NCBI GenBank assembly: GCA_039105265.1
Contig: JAPFFF010000005.1
Span: 6,371,501 to 6,435,500 of the forward strand
From: Tritrichomonas musculus
Lineage: Eukaryota > Parabasalia > Tritrichomonadida > Tritrichomonadidae
Direction: 5' to 3'
DNA: 64,000 bases
Both the position numbers and the translations under genes were made by a program. Positions 37,975 through 48,511 of the stretch are shown here, piece after piece. Every line of letters starts with the position of its first letter. Position 1 is the first letter of the stretch. Under the pieces are notes generated by a model. It searched no databases, was not told the DNA's origin, and was given only the letters and a program-made list of their open reading frames with translations.

Positions 37975-40900
37975 TTAATTATTATTATTAGCGCCTTGTT
38001 CCATATCCTTTTTCCAAACTTCAAGATTCGATTTTACTTGATTAACATTAACTATCAAAGAAGGAATACCGCGAGCCGTAGTTTCATACAATGGAAGGCA
38101 GACATAAGTATAAAAGCCAATTTGTGATTTAGGCTTATCCAAATGAGCTCTATCATTCAAAGGGGAAGTATATTCCATTCCATTAGTCATTTCAAGGTCA
38201 CCTTGTCTGAAAAATTCTTCGCATAAAACATCGCACCATTTATTAGCCAATTCGAAAGGACGAGATACGTTTGAAATATCTGCGCATTTTAATACAAGTT
38301 GCATCGTAGTGACTCTATGCTCAGGGTTGGTCATATCGAATGGACCTTTATCTAATAATTCATTTGCAGATTTAAGAATAGCATAATGCTTTGCCATATC
38401 AGTAGATAATATCAATTTAATAATTTGATTCCAAATAGTTTTAATTTCTCCAGGATTTAACGAATGAAAGATATTACATTCTTCTTTAGAAATAACACCA
38501 ATAGTTACACTACAATGATGAGTTTCCATAACACTTTGATTTTTAAATAATATACCAAGAGGTGTTTCTGCTTTTTCATTATAAACATTAGTAAAGCCAT
38601 CATGATTAGCATCATGACAAATCGCTGAAACAAAGAAACCAAATAATTCAAATTTAGTCCAAGATTCATCAAGTTTAGCTGTAACTATTTCATATGTAGC
38701 AAATTGAGTAACATCGACAGCATGACGCCAATTATGATATGGCACTTTATTATAAGTACTACTAATTGTACTTATAAAAGCAAAAAATGTTTCATTATTA
38801 ATCTTATATTCTGATAAAAGCTTGAAACGGTCAAAAATCGCCCATATAACTCGAAAATGACCAATACCATCATAAAATGGAGCATCGAAGTTAAGAATAA
38901 AGACTTTTTCTTTATCAGAATCACTCATATCTAGCTTGATTGGCACTGTTCCAACTTCTGAACGTTCATTGTCACCAATATATTTTTTCATTTCTAATTC
39001 AACATTACCATAAGAAGCAATTTTTTGAAGTTCGCTCTTTTCAATCGAAACAGAAGCAAATACAACAAAACACTCGAGAAGCTTGATGTCTTCTTGCAAT
39101 ATCTTCGAGTTGGAGGCGATTTCAAAAACTCCAAAAATACACTCATCTGACGTGAGAAGTGGAAAATCACAAATCGTCTGTGAATGCTGAACTTGCGGTA
39201 AATTGGTGGATGCTGGATCAGTGGATTCAAATGCAACAGCAAGACGGGAAGGGAGTCTGTAATTACCTTGTTTTTGATCTGTTTTTGATTCTGATTGATT
39301 ATCTTTATTTTCTTGTTGATCTGGTTTCGTTTCTGATTGGCCATCTTTGCTTTCTTGTTGATCTTCTTTTGATTCTGGTTGATTATCTTTATTTTCTTGT
39401 TGATCTTCTTTTGATTCTGGTTGATTTGTTTCTTTTTCTTGTTGATTATCTTTCTGTTCTTCTTGATTTTCTTTTTGTTCTTCTTTCTGTTCTTCTTGAG
39501 GTTTTGGATTTAAAATTTCTTGTATATCTTTTTGAGTAAACGCACGAAAATGCCTGGTTTGTAGAATTTTTTCTGCAAATTTAGTTCCATAATCTGAATT
39601 TTCACCAATCGAAACAAATTGATTTAGTGAGTTACTGTCTTCTTCTTTCATGAATAACGTTGCTCTGCTTGCATTTATCACATTCTTTGCATTGGTTAAA
39701 ATTTCTTCAATAACTTCATGCAAAGTCTTTGTTTTATTTAATGCTGAAGACATTTCAACAAAACCTTTTAATTGCCTTGTTAATTCTAATGATGTTCGAT
39801 ATAACTGCGCATTATCTAAAGAAATACCGCAAAAAACATTAAATGCAACCATCATTTTAATATCATCGTCATTGAAGTTCAAGTCATCTTTTTTATTGAT
39901 CATTTCTGTAACACCTGCAATTTCACCTCTGTTGTTGTAAATTGGAACAGTAAGAATGGTTTTAGACTTGAATCCTGTCTTTTGATCAACGGCAGGATCG
40001 AATCGAGAATCTTGATATGCATCTGATATATTTACAATATCACCTGTCGTGGCTGTATGACCAACAATACCTTTTGAAATTGGCATTTTAATTGATTCAT
40101 CAAGTCCACTTTGAAATGTAGTAGTCAACGATTCACGAGTAGAATCAACTAAAAAAAGCGAACAACGTTCAGTATTCAAAAGTAAACAAGCTCTTTCCAT
40201 GATTGTTGGCACCAGCGTATCAATATCAAGAACACCACCTAAAATTTCTGCAACTTCTAGAAGTGCTTTAAGACGATTAGAAAATTCTTCGGTACTACCT
40301 GAGCCTGTTGTTGATAAACATTTCAAAATAAGGGGAGTAAGCGCTTTTAATTCTATTTCATCTGTATATGAAAAAGGTTCTTCATTATTTTTACCTCTTA
40401 AAACAATAGCGGATGGTAAAAGATCGTTCATGTATGGAATTGCAAGAATTGAATTATGTAAATCACCATCAAATTCCTCATTATATTCTTCACAAAGACT
40501 GCTGTCACTAATATTTAAGACTTCACGATTTTGAAACGCTCGTATTATAACACCTGGATTTCCACCAATAATTCGCACATATGTATTAACAGATGAATCA
40601 TAGCGTAGAAATGATGATCCAGTATCACCAATCCAAAATTCAACAGATCGACAATCAAAATGAAATTGTATTTGATCAATTAAATATGCTATTGGATTCT
40701 TATTTCTTGAGCATGCGATATCATTTGCTGCTTCTGTAAATCTTTCTGTATCAAATAAAAAGTGAGAAAAACATTCAAACTTTTTGCTTAATGAAATCCC
40801 TGTAGATAAGTCGACTGTTAAAAAAAGCTTTCCAATTGGGTGAAAAACTTGTATAACAGCATAAACATGATTGTCTTCATCACCAAGTGGAATGTATAAT

Positions 40901-41433
40901 GTTGGAAGTAGTTCTGAATCAATTTCAACAGAAAATTTTTCGTGATTAGATGGCTTCATTGTATTGATAACTTCATTTGTTTCATATGCTGCGCTCAATA
41001 TCGATTGATTTATTTCACAAGTTTGCTTTTTTGTTGGCGAATAAAAACAACTTTCTGAAGAACAAACAAACCAAAAAAATGTATGCTCGGCCATAAAAAG
41101 TTTTTTTACATGAAATTCAACAGATTCATGAAGTGTTTTATTTCGTGTATCATCGATTATTAAATCAAAAACAGTATGAACATTATAACGAGTTTGTGCT
41201 GGTTCTTTTTTTTCTTTTATTGTAGGAGAGCATTGAATCTTTTTTGGAGGATATCCATGCTTTATAGGTTTTCTCTGGACCATTGCTGTTGATGGACGTG
41301 ATGTTGGCAAGTTAATACCAAACGAAGTTTGGGGACGAATAACACTGTTATTTGGATAATGACCAATTGGCCGAAAATCAGGTACAAGATTTTTATGACT
41401 TCTCGGGTCAATTCCGTAATGCCCGCTTCTCAT
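37975..41433 (-). CDS. GAF-domain cyclic-nucleotide phosphodiesterase, 1152 aa
   Basis: Hydrolyses cAMP or cGMP. Two or three GAF domains precede the catalytic domain. The clearest GAF (about 385-545) carries 'NKKDDLNFNDDD', close to the NKXnFX3DE cyclic-nucleotide-binding signature. A following GAF-like region (about 560-800) is split by an insert of some 80 residues of Gln/Glu/Lys/Asn repeats (nt about 39265-39500). The catalytic domain (about 860-1140) has 'YHNWRHAVDV', 'ICHDANHDGFTN' and 'LKCADISN', giving the catalytic His and all four metal ligands (H, H, D, D), plus the invariant Gln in 'SQIGFYTY'. There is no membrane segment. Domain order resembles PDE2/5/6/10/11-type enzymes. Confidence 0.95.
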   Translation of the reverse strand: MRSGHYGIDPRSHKNLVPDFRPIGHYPNNSVIRPQTSFGINLPTSRPSTAMVQRKPIKHGYPPKKIQCSPTIKEKKEPAQTRYNVHTVFDLIIDDTRNKTLHESVEFHVKKLFMAEHTFFWFVCSSESCFYSPTKKQTCEINQSILSAAYETNEVINTMKPSNHEKFSVEIDSELLPTLYIPLGDEDNHVYAVIQVFHPIGKLFLTVDLSTGISLSKKFECFSHFLFDTERFTEAANDIACSRNKNPIAYLIDQIQFHFDCRSVEFWIGDTGSSFLRYDSSVNTYVRIIGGNPGVIIRAFQNREVLNISDSSLCEEYNEEFDGDLHNSILAIPYMNDLLPSAIVLRGKNNEEPFSYTDEIELKALTPLILKCLSTTGSGSTEEFSNRLKALLEVAEILGGVLDIDTLVPTIMERACLLLNTERCSLFLVDSTRESLTTTFQSGLDESIKMPISKGIVGHTATTGDIVNISDAYQDSRFDPAVDQKTGFKSKTILTVPIYNNRGEIAGVTEMINKKDDLNFNDDDIKMMVAFNVFCGISLDNAQLYRTSLELTRQLKGFVEMSSALNKTKTLHEVIEEILTNAKNVINASRATLFMKEEDSNSLNQFVSIGENSDYGTKFAEKILQTRHFRAFTQKDIQEILNPKPQEEQKEEQKENQEEQKDNQQEKETNQPESKEDQQENKDNQPESKEDQQESKDGQSETKPDQQENKDNQSESKTDQKQGNYRLPSRLAVAFESTDPASTNLPQVQHSQTICDFPLLTSDECIFGVFEIASNSKILQEDIKLLECFVVFASVSIEKSELQKIASYGNVELEMKKYIGDNERSEVGTVPIKLDMSDSDKEKVFILNFDAPFYDGIGHFRVIWAIFDRFKLLSEYKINNETFFAFISTISSTYNKVPYHNWRHAVDVTQFATYEIVTAKLDESWTKFELFGFFVSAICHDANHDGFTNVYNEKAETPLGILFKNQSVMETHHCSVTIGVISKEECNIFHSLNPGEIKTIWNQIIKLILSTDMAKHYAILKSANELLDKGPFDMTNPEHRVTTMQLVLKCADISNVSRPFELANKWCDVLCEEFFRQGDLEMTNGMEYTSPLNDRAHLDKPKSQIGFYTYVCLPLYETTARGIPSLIVNVNQVKSNLEVWKKDMEQGANNNN

Positions 41434-41689
41434 ATTGAAATAATCTTTTTCTAGAAAAGTTCCATCAAAATTTTCTTTCCGTTATTTCATTTACCTTTAG
41501 AAAATTTTGCTGTTTTCTTTAGAAAAAATAAAATAATATATTTATATATATATTGTTTTGATTCATAAGGTTTCCGAAAACCTCATAAAATTTATTGAAA
41601 AGAATGGTACGTTTAATTTTTTTTTTTGATTTAATTATATATTGAATTTTTGATAGCTTTGAATAGCTTTTGAATTGCTATTCAAAATA

Positions 41690-42358
41690 ATGGAAGTGGA
41701 AGACGATATTATTTCCCATGTTATTGGCGATCCTTCTCTCCAATTCCAAATTAAAAATGATAATGATGAAGCAGAAACACTTTTTTATGAAATTTTTTAT
41801 GATAACGAAATAAGTTTAGATTTTCGCAATTCTGAAAATCATGAAACTTTAGATCGTGTCGTTAGATTAAGAGTAATGACTTATAAAGAAGATACAATTT
41901 TAAAACAAATGAAATTTGAAATTTTAGATGATTCTGATTTATATTATTTTGTTGAATCAATTTTAAATGAAGAAAAATTTGATCAGCTCAAAAAAGAAAA
42001 TCAACTTAATATCGACTTTGATTCATTTCCTGATGAAATCCGATTTATGCTTGATGATAGCCAAACAACTGGAGGTGAAACCAAAGTTATTTTTATTGAG
42101 GAAAACGATGGCTCTGGAATAATGCAATTTTCACAGGCTCTAGATTTAAAGTCAGTTGAAGTTCTTAAACTCAATTTTGATTTGGTTGATCCCGAATTTA
42201 TACAAAAACAAGTCCAATACAGATTTGATCAGATGAGAGCCTTTCTCGATAAAAACAAAGCAATTTTAGCTGAATTTAATCGTCAAATGCAGTCAAAAAG
42301 TCCTATTTTATTAAAATCAATTAATAATCCATCACGAACACCTCGAAAATTCAAATAA
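41690..42358 (+). CDS. SAS-6-like N-terminal-domain protein, 222 aa
   Basis: SAS-6 forms the nine-fold cartwheel of centrioles and basal bodies. The sequence matches the SAS-6 head in order: 'RVVRLRVMTY', 'LDDSDLYYFVESILNEEKFD', 'LKKENQLNIDFDSFPDEIRF' (SAS-6 '...LVDFxxFPxxxxxLL'), and 'VEVLKLNFDLVDPEFIQKQV' (SAS-6 'HLsLkfxpgnDxxIKxYL'). Only about 40 residues follow the head, so the long coiled-coil spoke of classical SAS-6 is missing. It thus resembles the short SAS6L class, or is a paralogue. The ATG at 41690 is preceded by TTCAAAATA, the same context as the gene at 59807. Centrin is the convergent neighbour. Confidence 0.65.
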   Translation: MEVEDDIISHVIGDPSLQFQIKNDNDEAETLFYEIFYDNEISLDFRNSENHETLDRVVRLRVMTYKEDTILKQMKFEILDDSDLYYFVESILNEEKFDQLKKENQLNIDFDSFPDEIRFMLDDSQTTGGETKVIFIEENDGSGIMQFSQALDLKSVEVLKLNFDLVDPEFIQKQVQYRFDQMRAFLDKNKAILAEFNRQMQSKSPILLKSINNPSRTPRKFK

Positions 42359-42519
42359 TTTATCCAAATTACATAACATTCTGATTTAATTTTTCGACAT
42401 TTTTTATTATCCAAAATTTCGTTATTATTTAAAAAAAAATTCTATAAAATAATATAACTTTGTTTTTATGAAAAATATATTTACATGAAGAAAATAAAAC
42501 AATTATATAGAATGAATGA

Positions 42520-43035
42520 TTAGTCACTATCTTCATCATCATTTTCAAATACTCCAAAAAGTCCTGATTTCATGAGAACACGAATAAAATCGTCTTTTGA
42601 TATCATTCCTTTCTTTTGACGATCAGCTTCTTTGATCATGTCAAGAAGTTCTTGCTCTGTTAGATTCTCACCTAATTCTTCTGTAATTTTTTTTAAGTCA
42701 TCAAACGAAATTGCCTCATCTTCATCTTTATCAAATAATGCAAAAGCTTGCTCGATTTCTTCTTCAGGTTTACGAGCAAAAATTTTTTGCGCCATTAATT
42801 CTTGAAACTGATTAAAATCTATATATGTACTTTCTCCATCTGCAACTTTTTTCATAAGACTTCTAGCTTCACCTTTAGCAGGTATAAATCCAAGAGCACG
42901 CATAGCAACTTTGAATTGAGATAAATCAAGATAAGCAGATCCATCGGTGGCAAACATATCAAAAGCTTCTCTTATTTCTTGTTTTTCTGCTTCTGTTAAT
43001 TCGGAAACATTTGATCTTTGAACAAGATTATTCAT
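42520..43035 (-). CDS. Centrin (caltractin), 171 aa
   Basis: A four EF-hand protein of basal bodies and contractile fibres. '[20 protein letters not shown]' opens the first hand, 'VAMRALGF' is the centrin form of the linker. EF1 loop ([12 protein letters not shown]) and EF2 lack the normal ligand spacing; EF3 '[12 protein letters not shown]' is a canonical calcium loop; EF4 '[12 protein letters not shown]' lacks two ligands. The C-terminus '[12 protein letters not shown]' is acidic, whereas typical centrins end in KKTxLY. So probably one strong calcium site. An initiator TCACA (43043-43047, minus strand) sits 10 bases before the ATG. Confidence 0.93.
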   Translation of the reverse strand: MNNLVQRSNVSELTEAEKQEIREAFDMFATDGSAYLDLSQFKVAMRALGFIPAKGEARSLMKKVADGESTYIDFNQFQELMAQKIFARKPEEEIEQAFALFDKDEDEAISFDDLKKITEELGENLTEQELLDMIKEADRQKKGMISKDDFIRVLMKSGLFGVFENDDEDSD

Positions 43036-43566
43036 TATTAATTGTGATAATATTTTGTATCAAACTTCAGAAAAAATTCACAATTATTAGAAATTTAGTT
43101 TTATCGATTATCTACTTAATTCTTAAGTAAAAAAATATTTCACTTAATATAACAAAGAAAACCTATATATACAAGAATATAAATAAAAATAATTATATTA
43201 AATAAACAAATTTATAAGATACTTCCATATAATTCTGGGATAAAAATTAATTCAACAGAATTAAAAACGTACTTTAATTAACTTTTTGAATTTATATAAA
43301 TCATTGATAAAAAATAGTTATATCTTGGAATATTAAAATATTTTAACAATAGAACATGGATTGGCTTACAAGTGAGAATATCAAACCAATTTATACTGCA
43401 TTTGTGGTCTTTATTTCAAACATTTTTTACCAGTACTAATTCATAACTATATTTAGTTAATTTACAACATTATAAACAAATAACATTATTCAAAAAACAA
43501 AAATCTAATATTGATACAAATAACTATTTTAAACAATATTTCAATAATACTTACGTATAAATTGCT
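43036..43566. other. Intergenic interval, nothing further seen
   Basis: About 530 bases of AT-rich sequence between the centrin start and the CK1 stop. It holds the centrin initiator; no repeats or frames of note. Confidence 0.6.
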
Positions 43567-44793
43567 TTAACCTGGCTCAAATTCAATATTTACCGGATTT
43601 GCTGGAATTTTAGTGACACGAGGATCATACAAAAAGAAGTCTTGTTCTTGTGGCAAAACAATTTTCTTAGTTTCCTCTTTTTCAGAATGCTGCATTCCTT
43701 TTCTACTCTGTCCTATAAATTGAGCAGCCTCATCCATCATTGCAAAGAATGGGAGAGGTTGACAAAAACTATTTCTTTTGCCATCTCTTACTTTCATTGC
43801 GCCTTTTAACTCATTTGGTGGCATTTTTATAATTAAATTCTTCTGTTCATTTATGCCTTGAAGAGCTTCATTTAATCTCTGTGTTTTGTTAATGACCCAG
43901 TCATATTTATAATCAAAAGCATAATTCTCTTTAACCATGAGATTAATAAATAAACCTCTTAAAATCGTATATGCTGGCCTTTCATCAAATCTAAGATTTC
44001 TGACTCGTGTCATATAATTTAAAAATTCTGATGGTAAACCTTGACAAAGGGTTTCAAGTGGCGTATCCATTTTTGCCTGAGAAAGTAATTCATATTTTTC
44101 ATTTTTAGAAACAGCTTCAAGGTCTTGCCAAGGCAATTTTCCTTTGACAAGTGATATTAAAACATATCCAACTGATTCTAAATCATCACGACATGATTGT
44201 TCGACGCTCAGGTGCACATTAATTGAAACATATCTAGCTGTACCAGCAAGACCTTTATCTTCAGTGTAATTGATATGGACAAATGTATGTAAATCACGAT
44301 ATTTATTTGCAAGACCAAGGTCAATCAAGTATAATAAATTTGAGTCATTTCCAACACCAAAAACAAAATTATCTGGCTTAATATCTCTGTGAATAAAAGA
44401 CCTTTGATGAAGGTATTCAAGTCTACATAGTATTTGAATTGCACACATTAAAACTGTTTTCATCGATAATATTTTCCCACATTCATGAAATCTGTAGCCA
44501 AGTGAATATCCGAGTCGATCCATAACCATTGCGCGGAAAGATTCTTCTGTCCAATAGTCATAAACACGTGGAATTCCAGGAGCTGCATCAAGAAGGACAT
44601 ATAATTTGTACTCTTTGTTGAGCTGAGGTGTTGATACTTTGGGGTTTTCAAGTTTAACTGCATAAAGCTTTCCATTTTCAATACTTTGGACTTCAAAAAT
44701 AGCGCCAAAAGAACCAGCACCTATTCTTCGAGTGACTTGATATTTTTCATGCAAGATGTCGCCTATTTCAGGAAGAGGAAATCCAGACGACAT
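43567..44793 (-). CDS. Casein kinase 1 family protein kinase, 408 aa
   Basis: A serine/threonine kinase with all core motifs: Gly loop 'IGAGSFGAIF', Lys in 'YAVKLE', catalytic loop 'HRDIKPDNF', metal loop 'IDLGLANKYRD' (DLG for DFG, normal in CK1), and the CK1-specific 'GTARYVSINVHLSVEQSCRD' in place of APE. The kinase domain spans about residues 14-285; the C-terminal 120 residues are a basic tail without recognised domain. No membrane or prenyl signal. Trichomonads have many CK1 genes; this one is not distinguishable further. Confidence 0.96.
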   Translation of the reverse strand: MSSGFPLPEIGDILHEKYQVTRRIGAGSFGAIFEVQSIENGKLYAVKLENPKVSTPQLNKEYKLYVLLDAAPGIPRVYDYWTEESFRAMVMDRLGYSLGYRFHECGKILSMKTVLMCAIQILCRLEYLHQRSFIHRDIKPDNFVFGVGNDSNLLYLIDLGLANKYRDLHTFVHINYTEDKGLAGTARYVSINVHLSVEQSCRDDLESVGYVLISLVKGKLPWQDLEAVSKNEKYELLSQAKMDTPLETLCQGLPSEFLNYMTRVRNLRFDERPAYTILRGLFINLMVKENYAFDYKYDWVINKTQRLNEALQGINEQKNLIIKMPPNELKGAMKVRDGKRNSFCQPLPFFAMMDEAAQFIGQSRKGMQHSEKEETKKIVLPQEQDFFLYDPRVTKIPANPVNIEFEPG

Positions 44794-45397
44794 GATGCTT
44801 TATCCTAAAAAAAACCTGTTATTTATATTTCAGAATCAATTTTACCTTATGGTCAATTTTTTATTTTTTTATTCTAAGAAAAATTCAATTAATTATATTT
44901 TCAACGATGAAATTTCTATACTTTCAAATATAAAAAACGTATTTAATCAAATTAATTAAAATATGTATATTTTTAGAGTTATCTTTATTTATAAAATATA
45001 AAAATAAAATTTTAATTTTAAATATTATGTATTATGAATTATTTATATATAGAACACAAATAGTTTCGATAATATTGCAAAAAATATAACAAAATCAGGT
45101 ATTAAAATTGAGAATTTCATTCAAATTAAACCACAAAAGATGAGTACTCATTGATAACACATCATAAGTTTGTTATTTGAAAAAACTTATAAAAGCATTT
45201 CAAATACTTTCCAATTATAGAAAATCCTTTCTAGTTTCAATATTTTTTTTCTTGACTTTATCAAATCTTTCAAAATGATTTACCTGACATATCTTAAATG
45301 ATTGTTTTATTAAAATAATTTATTAAAATAAACATTCAAATTTTGAATTTTTATTTTTTAAACATTTATTCATATCAATAATAATTAAATAAAATAT
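44794..45397. other. Intergenic interval, nothing further seen
   Basis: About 600 bases, AT-rich, containing the CK1 upstream region and the 3' flank of the TMEM62-like gene. No supported gene, RNA or repeat. Confidence 0.6.
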
Positions 45398-47422
45398 CTA
45401 TTCAAGTGAATAGTTTGTGTTAGAAGTTAAATGAAATGACAATGAAGGATCTGTAATATCGGCTATTCCTTCTCTCCTCTTGCAGCAAATTTCTTTTCCT
45501 TTATGGAAAATACACCAAATAGTTATCATTGTAAAGAAAATAAAAGGTACGCATACAAATCCAATACTTGTGACAGTAAGTGTTGGTCCAACAGATTCGT
45601 AAACAAGTCTAATTAAAACAACAATGTCTCCAAGAAAAGCAACAAAAGTAAAAACAAGGTCTCCAATAAGTGGCTTAGACCAGTGCTTTACACCAAAACT
45701 GCTGCATAAAATAACCATTGGAAAACAAACTAATAAAAGATAAAAATATGCATAAAATGTGCCATAATCTGCTGAATATGCTTTTGAGTTAATATAATAA
45801 CCGTAAACAGAGATAAGGCCAATTTGGTCCTCTGTTTGAAAGAGTAAAATTGGTCCAATAAAGCTTAGTAAAACTGATAGAAAAACAAATAATTTAATTA
45901 ATTTGGGAGAACGTTGGAATCTTGTTCTTATTAATAGGAATCCAAGAAGAAATGTAAAATACCAATGATTAGAACCATTTGATGTTTCGATCCATTCTTC
46001 AATATTATCAAAAACTAATACTTGGCAATTAAATGGAAATACAAAAGTAACCATTAAAAGAATAAGTAGGAAGAAAGGAAAAGTAACAAAAATAATTTCT
46101 CGAGTTTTTTGAAAAGACGGCAACATTTCTTTTCCAGTTGAAATTACATCTTCATAGCAGAATTCTGTAGAACCATTGAAATCACCGGAGAACGTGATTT
46201 TATATGTACCATGATCAGAAATACAGTTCTTGAGTGGAAAAGTATATAAAACCTGTCTTCCTTTTAGTAAATCGCGTGAATATTTTAATGAATCTGAAAA
46301 TATTGGATTCTTTTTTGTTTTAGAATTCAGCATATTTGTAATTGAGAAATTAATCCGAAGATCTTTGCTTTTAGAGAAAATAATTACTCTGATTTCTGAA
46401 TGTTCTATATCGTTGAAAATTGTATGAGGCGATATTTGTTCTTTTGGAATAGGATATGCAATAATACCATTTGGTGGATTTGTAATATCTATTGTAGACC
46501 AAGATATCGCATTATTATCTATTGTTACCATTCCAAATTTGGATCGTTGGAAACTTGCAGGACCAATGATTTCAAGATTTCCTTTTCCATGGTGAAGAAC
46601 ATCTAGATTTTTTGGATGCGTATGACCAGTTAAATAAGCCAAAACAGATGATTGGGAACCAATTATCTCTGAAAACTTGAAACCCGCAGAAGATCGTTTA
46701 CTATGCATTGTTCCAATCGGATAATGTGAAATAACAATACTTTTTGATGGACTTTTCCTGATTTCTGATGAGAGTAAGTCAAGTGTTTGGGTAGAATATT
46801 GCATAAAGAAAAGTAGAGGAGGATGTGGGCTTGGAAATTCATAAGGATTAACAGCAATAACATTGGTTTTTGATCGCCCAACAAGAAATGAATGAACCAA
46901 AAAGTCTTTTTCAGACAGCGTGTTGCTGCGATTAAAAGCACGGGAATAGTCAATCATATAATTTTTTTGGCTCAAAACACTTTTAATACCAAACATATCA
47001 TGGTTTCCACCAACTTCTACAATAGGTATATTAGAGATATTTGATATTTCATGTTGGTAAATATTCCAATTCTCTTCAAACTGATCACCATATCTTGGAA
47101 AAGAAGTTGAATCATAGTTATCAACAATATCTCCAGTAAGAACAATAAATTCAGGTGAGTAAGAATTGATAATTGAGATTACTTTTCTGAATGATTCAAT
47201 GCTATCTTGGTTGAGATAATTGATATGAGTATCTGATAAATGCGCAAAAACAACCGGATTTTTTGAGGTATCAAATATCTCATTCGAAGATAAAATTCTA
47301 ATTTTATCTGTTTTTAATGGGAAAATAAAGGTCAAAATGATAGGTATCAAAAAATACACAATCCAGAAATATTGGCTAATGTAGTAGGCAGATGTTTTAA
47401 GCTTGTTTGTATCGTATAGCAT
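45398..47422 (-). CDS. TMEM62-like membrane metallophosphoesterase, 674 aa
   Basis: Calcineurin-like phosphoesterase in a membrane protein. An N-terminal membrane segment ('FWIVYFLIPIILTFIF') precedes the metal motifs 'FAHLSDTHINY' (D-x-H), 'VLTGDIVDN' (GD), 'VEVGGNHDMF' (GNHD), 'VISHYPIGT' and 'YLTGHTHP' (GHxH). A beta-rich region and about six further membrane segments fill the C-terminal half, the TMEM62 architecture. The frame is open upstream to an ATG at 47569, which would overlap the divergent bromodomain gene. I chose 47422 because TCATTTCAT ends directly before it, an initiator matching those of two other genes here. No substrate is known for the family. Confidence 0.88.
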   Translation of the reverse strand: MLYDTNKLKTSAYYISQYFWIVYFLIPIILTFIFPLKTDKIRILSSNEIFDTSKNPVVFAHLSDTHINYLNQDSIESFRKVISIINSYSPEFIVLTGDIVDNYDSTSFPRYGDQFEENWNIYQHEISNISNIPIVEVGGNHDMFGIKSVLSQKNYMIDYSRAFNRSNTLSEKDFLVHSFLVGRSKTNVIAVNPYEFPSPHPPLLFFMQYSTQTLDLLSSEIRKSPSKSIVISHYPIGTMHSKRSSAGFKFSEIIGSQSSVLAYLTGHTHPKNLDVLHHGKGNLEIIGPASFQRSKFGMVTIDNNAISWSTIDITNPPNGIIAYPIPKEQISPHTIFNDIEHSEIRVIIFSKSKDLRINFSITNMLNSKTKKNPIFSDSLKYSRDLLKGRQVLYTFPLKNCISDHGTYKITFSGDFNGSTEFCYEDVISTGKEMLPSFQKTREIIFVTFPFFLLILLMVTFVFPFNCQVLVFDNIEEWIETSNGSNHWYFTFLLGFLLIRTRFQRSPKLIKLFVFLSVLLSFIGPILLFQTEDQIGLISVYGYYINSKAYSADYGTFYAYFYLLLVCFPMVILCSSFGVKHWSKPLIGDLVFTFVAFLGDIVVLIRLVYESVGPTLTVTSIGFVCVPFIFFTMITIWCIFHKGKEICCKRREGIADITDPSLSFHLTSNTNYSLE

Positions 47423-47426
47423 ATGA

Positions 47427-47431
47427 AATGA
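47427..47431 (-). promoter_or_regulatory. Initiator TCATT deciding the TMEM62-like start
   Basis: On the minus strand TCATTTCAT is directly followed by ATG at 47422, giving a leader of only about 7 bases. It matches TCA(+1)Y(T/A), and the same TCATTTCA string occurs before the C2 and M20 genes. Confidence 0.55.
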
Positions 47432-47553
47432 TGAAAATCTTAATTTGAGATAATTGAATGAATTGTATTCTTTATCGTTGTTTTTTTGAAGTATTCCTAT
47501 TTTGAAATTTCTTATGGTTAAAAATTCACCATTCAAAACATTCCCAAAAACAC

Positions 47554-48243
47554 ATGAATGATATAGCATACGAATCAATTACAAAAATAATGGAAACATT
47601 ACTTAATATGCCTACAAATGGTGATTTCAAATATCCAATAGAACAAATACAAGATTTTAATATTTACAAAGAAAAAATTGCTCGTCCAATCGATTTGCAT
47701 GCAATCAATGAAAAGGTGAAGAGAAAAGAATATAAAAATCCTCATGATTGGTATAATGATGTTTGCCTTGTTTATGAAAATTGTATTGAATATTACGATC
47801 CGAATCAATCTTACTATCCAAAAATCGCAGATTATAACATGCAAATATTTAAAAAATTAGCGGTTGGATTTGACTGTAATGATACAGAATCATGGTATGC
47901 ATTGCTCAGAAAAACTTTTGATAAATTAATAAATGTTGCAGGCAACAGTCCAGTTCCTCAAGGACTTGACCCTTGGCTTTCAGCATTACCTACACATGCT
48001 GAAACAGCAATTCCATTAACACCATCTGAGATAGCAGATACTGTTGCCTTTTTGAATAAAGAATTACAACAAGATGATGAAAGCAAAGCAAGCCTTGTAA
48101 GAAAAGATGTTTATACTATCTTAAAGGAAATGCAGCCAAATCTCAAACTTGATGCTGAAGAAAATGTTATAAAAGCTCAAGACCTAGACGAAAACACCAG
48201 AAGAGTTCTAAATGCTTACTATAAAGCTCATTTAAAAACATAA
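47554..48243 (+). CDS. Bromodomain protein, 229 aa
   Basis: Bromodomains read acetyl-lysine on histones. Residues about 8-95 follow the four-helix pattern: 'FKYPIEQIQDFNIYKEKIAR' then 'PIDLHAINEKVKRKEYKN' (normal 'PMDLxTI...Y'), 'WYNDVCLVYENCIEYYDPNQ'. The acetyl-lysine-binding Asn position is 'NCIEYYD', where the usual 'YN' is YY-D, so binding may be altered. The remaining 130 residues contain an NET/ET-like helical segment ('LTPSEIADTVAFLNKELQQD') of unclear identity. The start is divergent with, and about 130 bases from, the TMEM62-like start. Confidence 0.85.
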   Translation: MNDIAYESITKIMETLLNMPTNGDFKYPIEQIQDFNIYKEKIARPIDLHAINEKVKRKEYKNPHDWYNDVCLVYENCIEYYDPNQSYYPKIADYNMQIFKKLAVGFDCNDTESWYALLRKTFDKLINVAGNSPVPQGLDPWLSALPTHAETAIPLTPSEIADTVAFLNKELQQDDESKASLVRKDVYTILKEMQPNLKLDAEENVIKAQDLDENTRRVLNAYYKAHLKT

Positions 48244-48511
48244 TAATATTATTAATAATGATATATTAGATATAATAAAGTATTTGTTAGATTTTAATGA
48301 TTCGGAAGCATATTTTTGATATCTTTTAAAAAAATTTAATAAGGATTAAGGCATGACCAATTATGAAATTCACTTTTAAAGTTAATAAATGTAATGAACC
48401 ATTAAACTTTATATAACTTCAATAAAATGCTATAAAATTTTTTTAAAAAATCACTATATTATGGAAAGCTAGTCTTCTTACAATCTCAAAACAAAAAAAA
48501 ATTATATTCAT

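Noticed and set aside
47423-47569. Upstream extension of the TMEM62-like protein to ATG 47569
   Set aside because: It would overlap the divergent bromodomain start and adds a stretch without family similarity; an initiator lies directly before ATG 47422.
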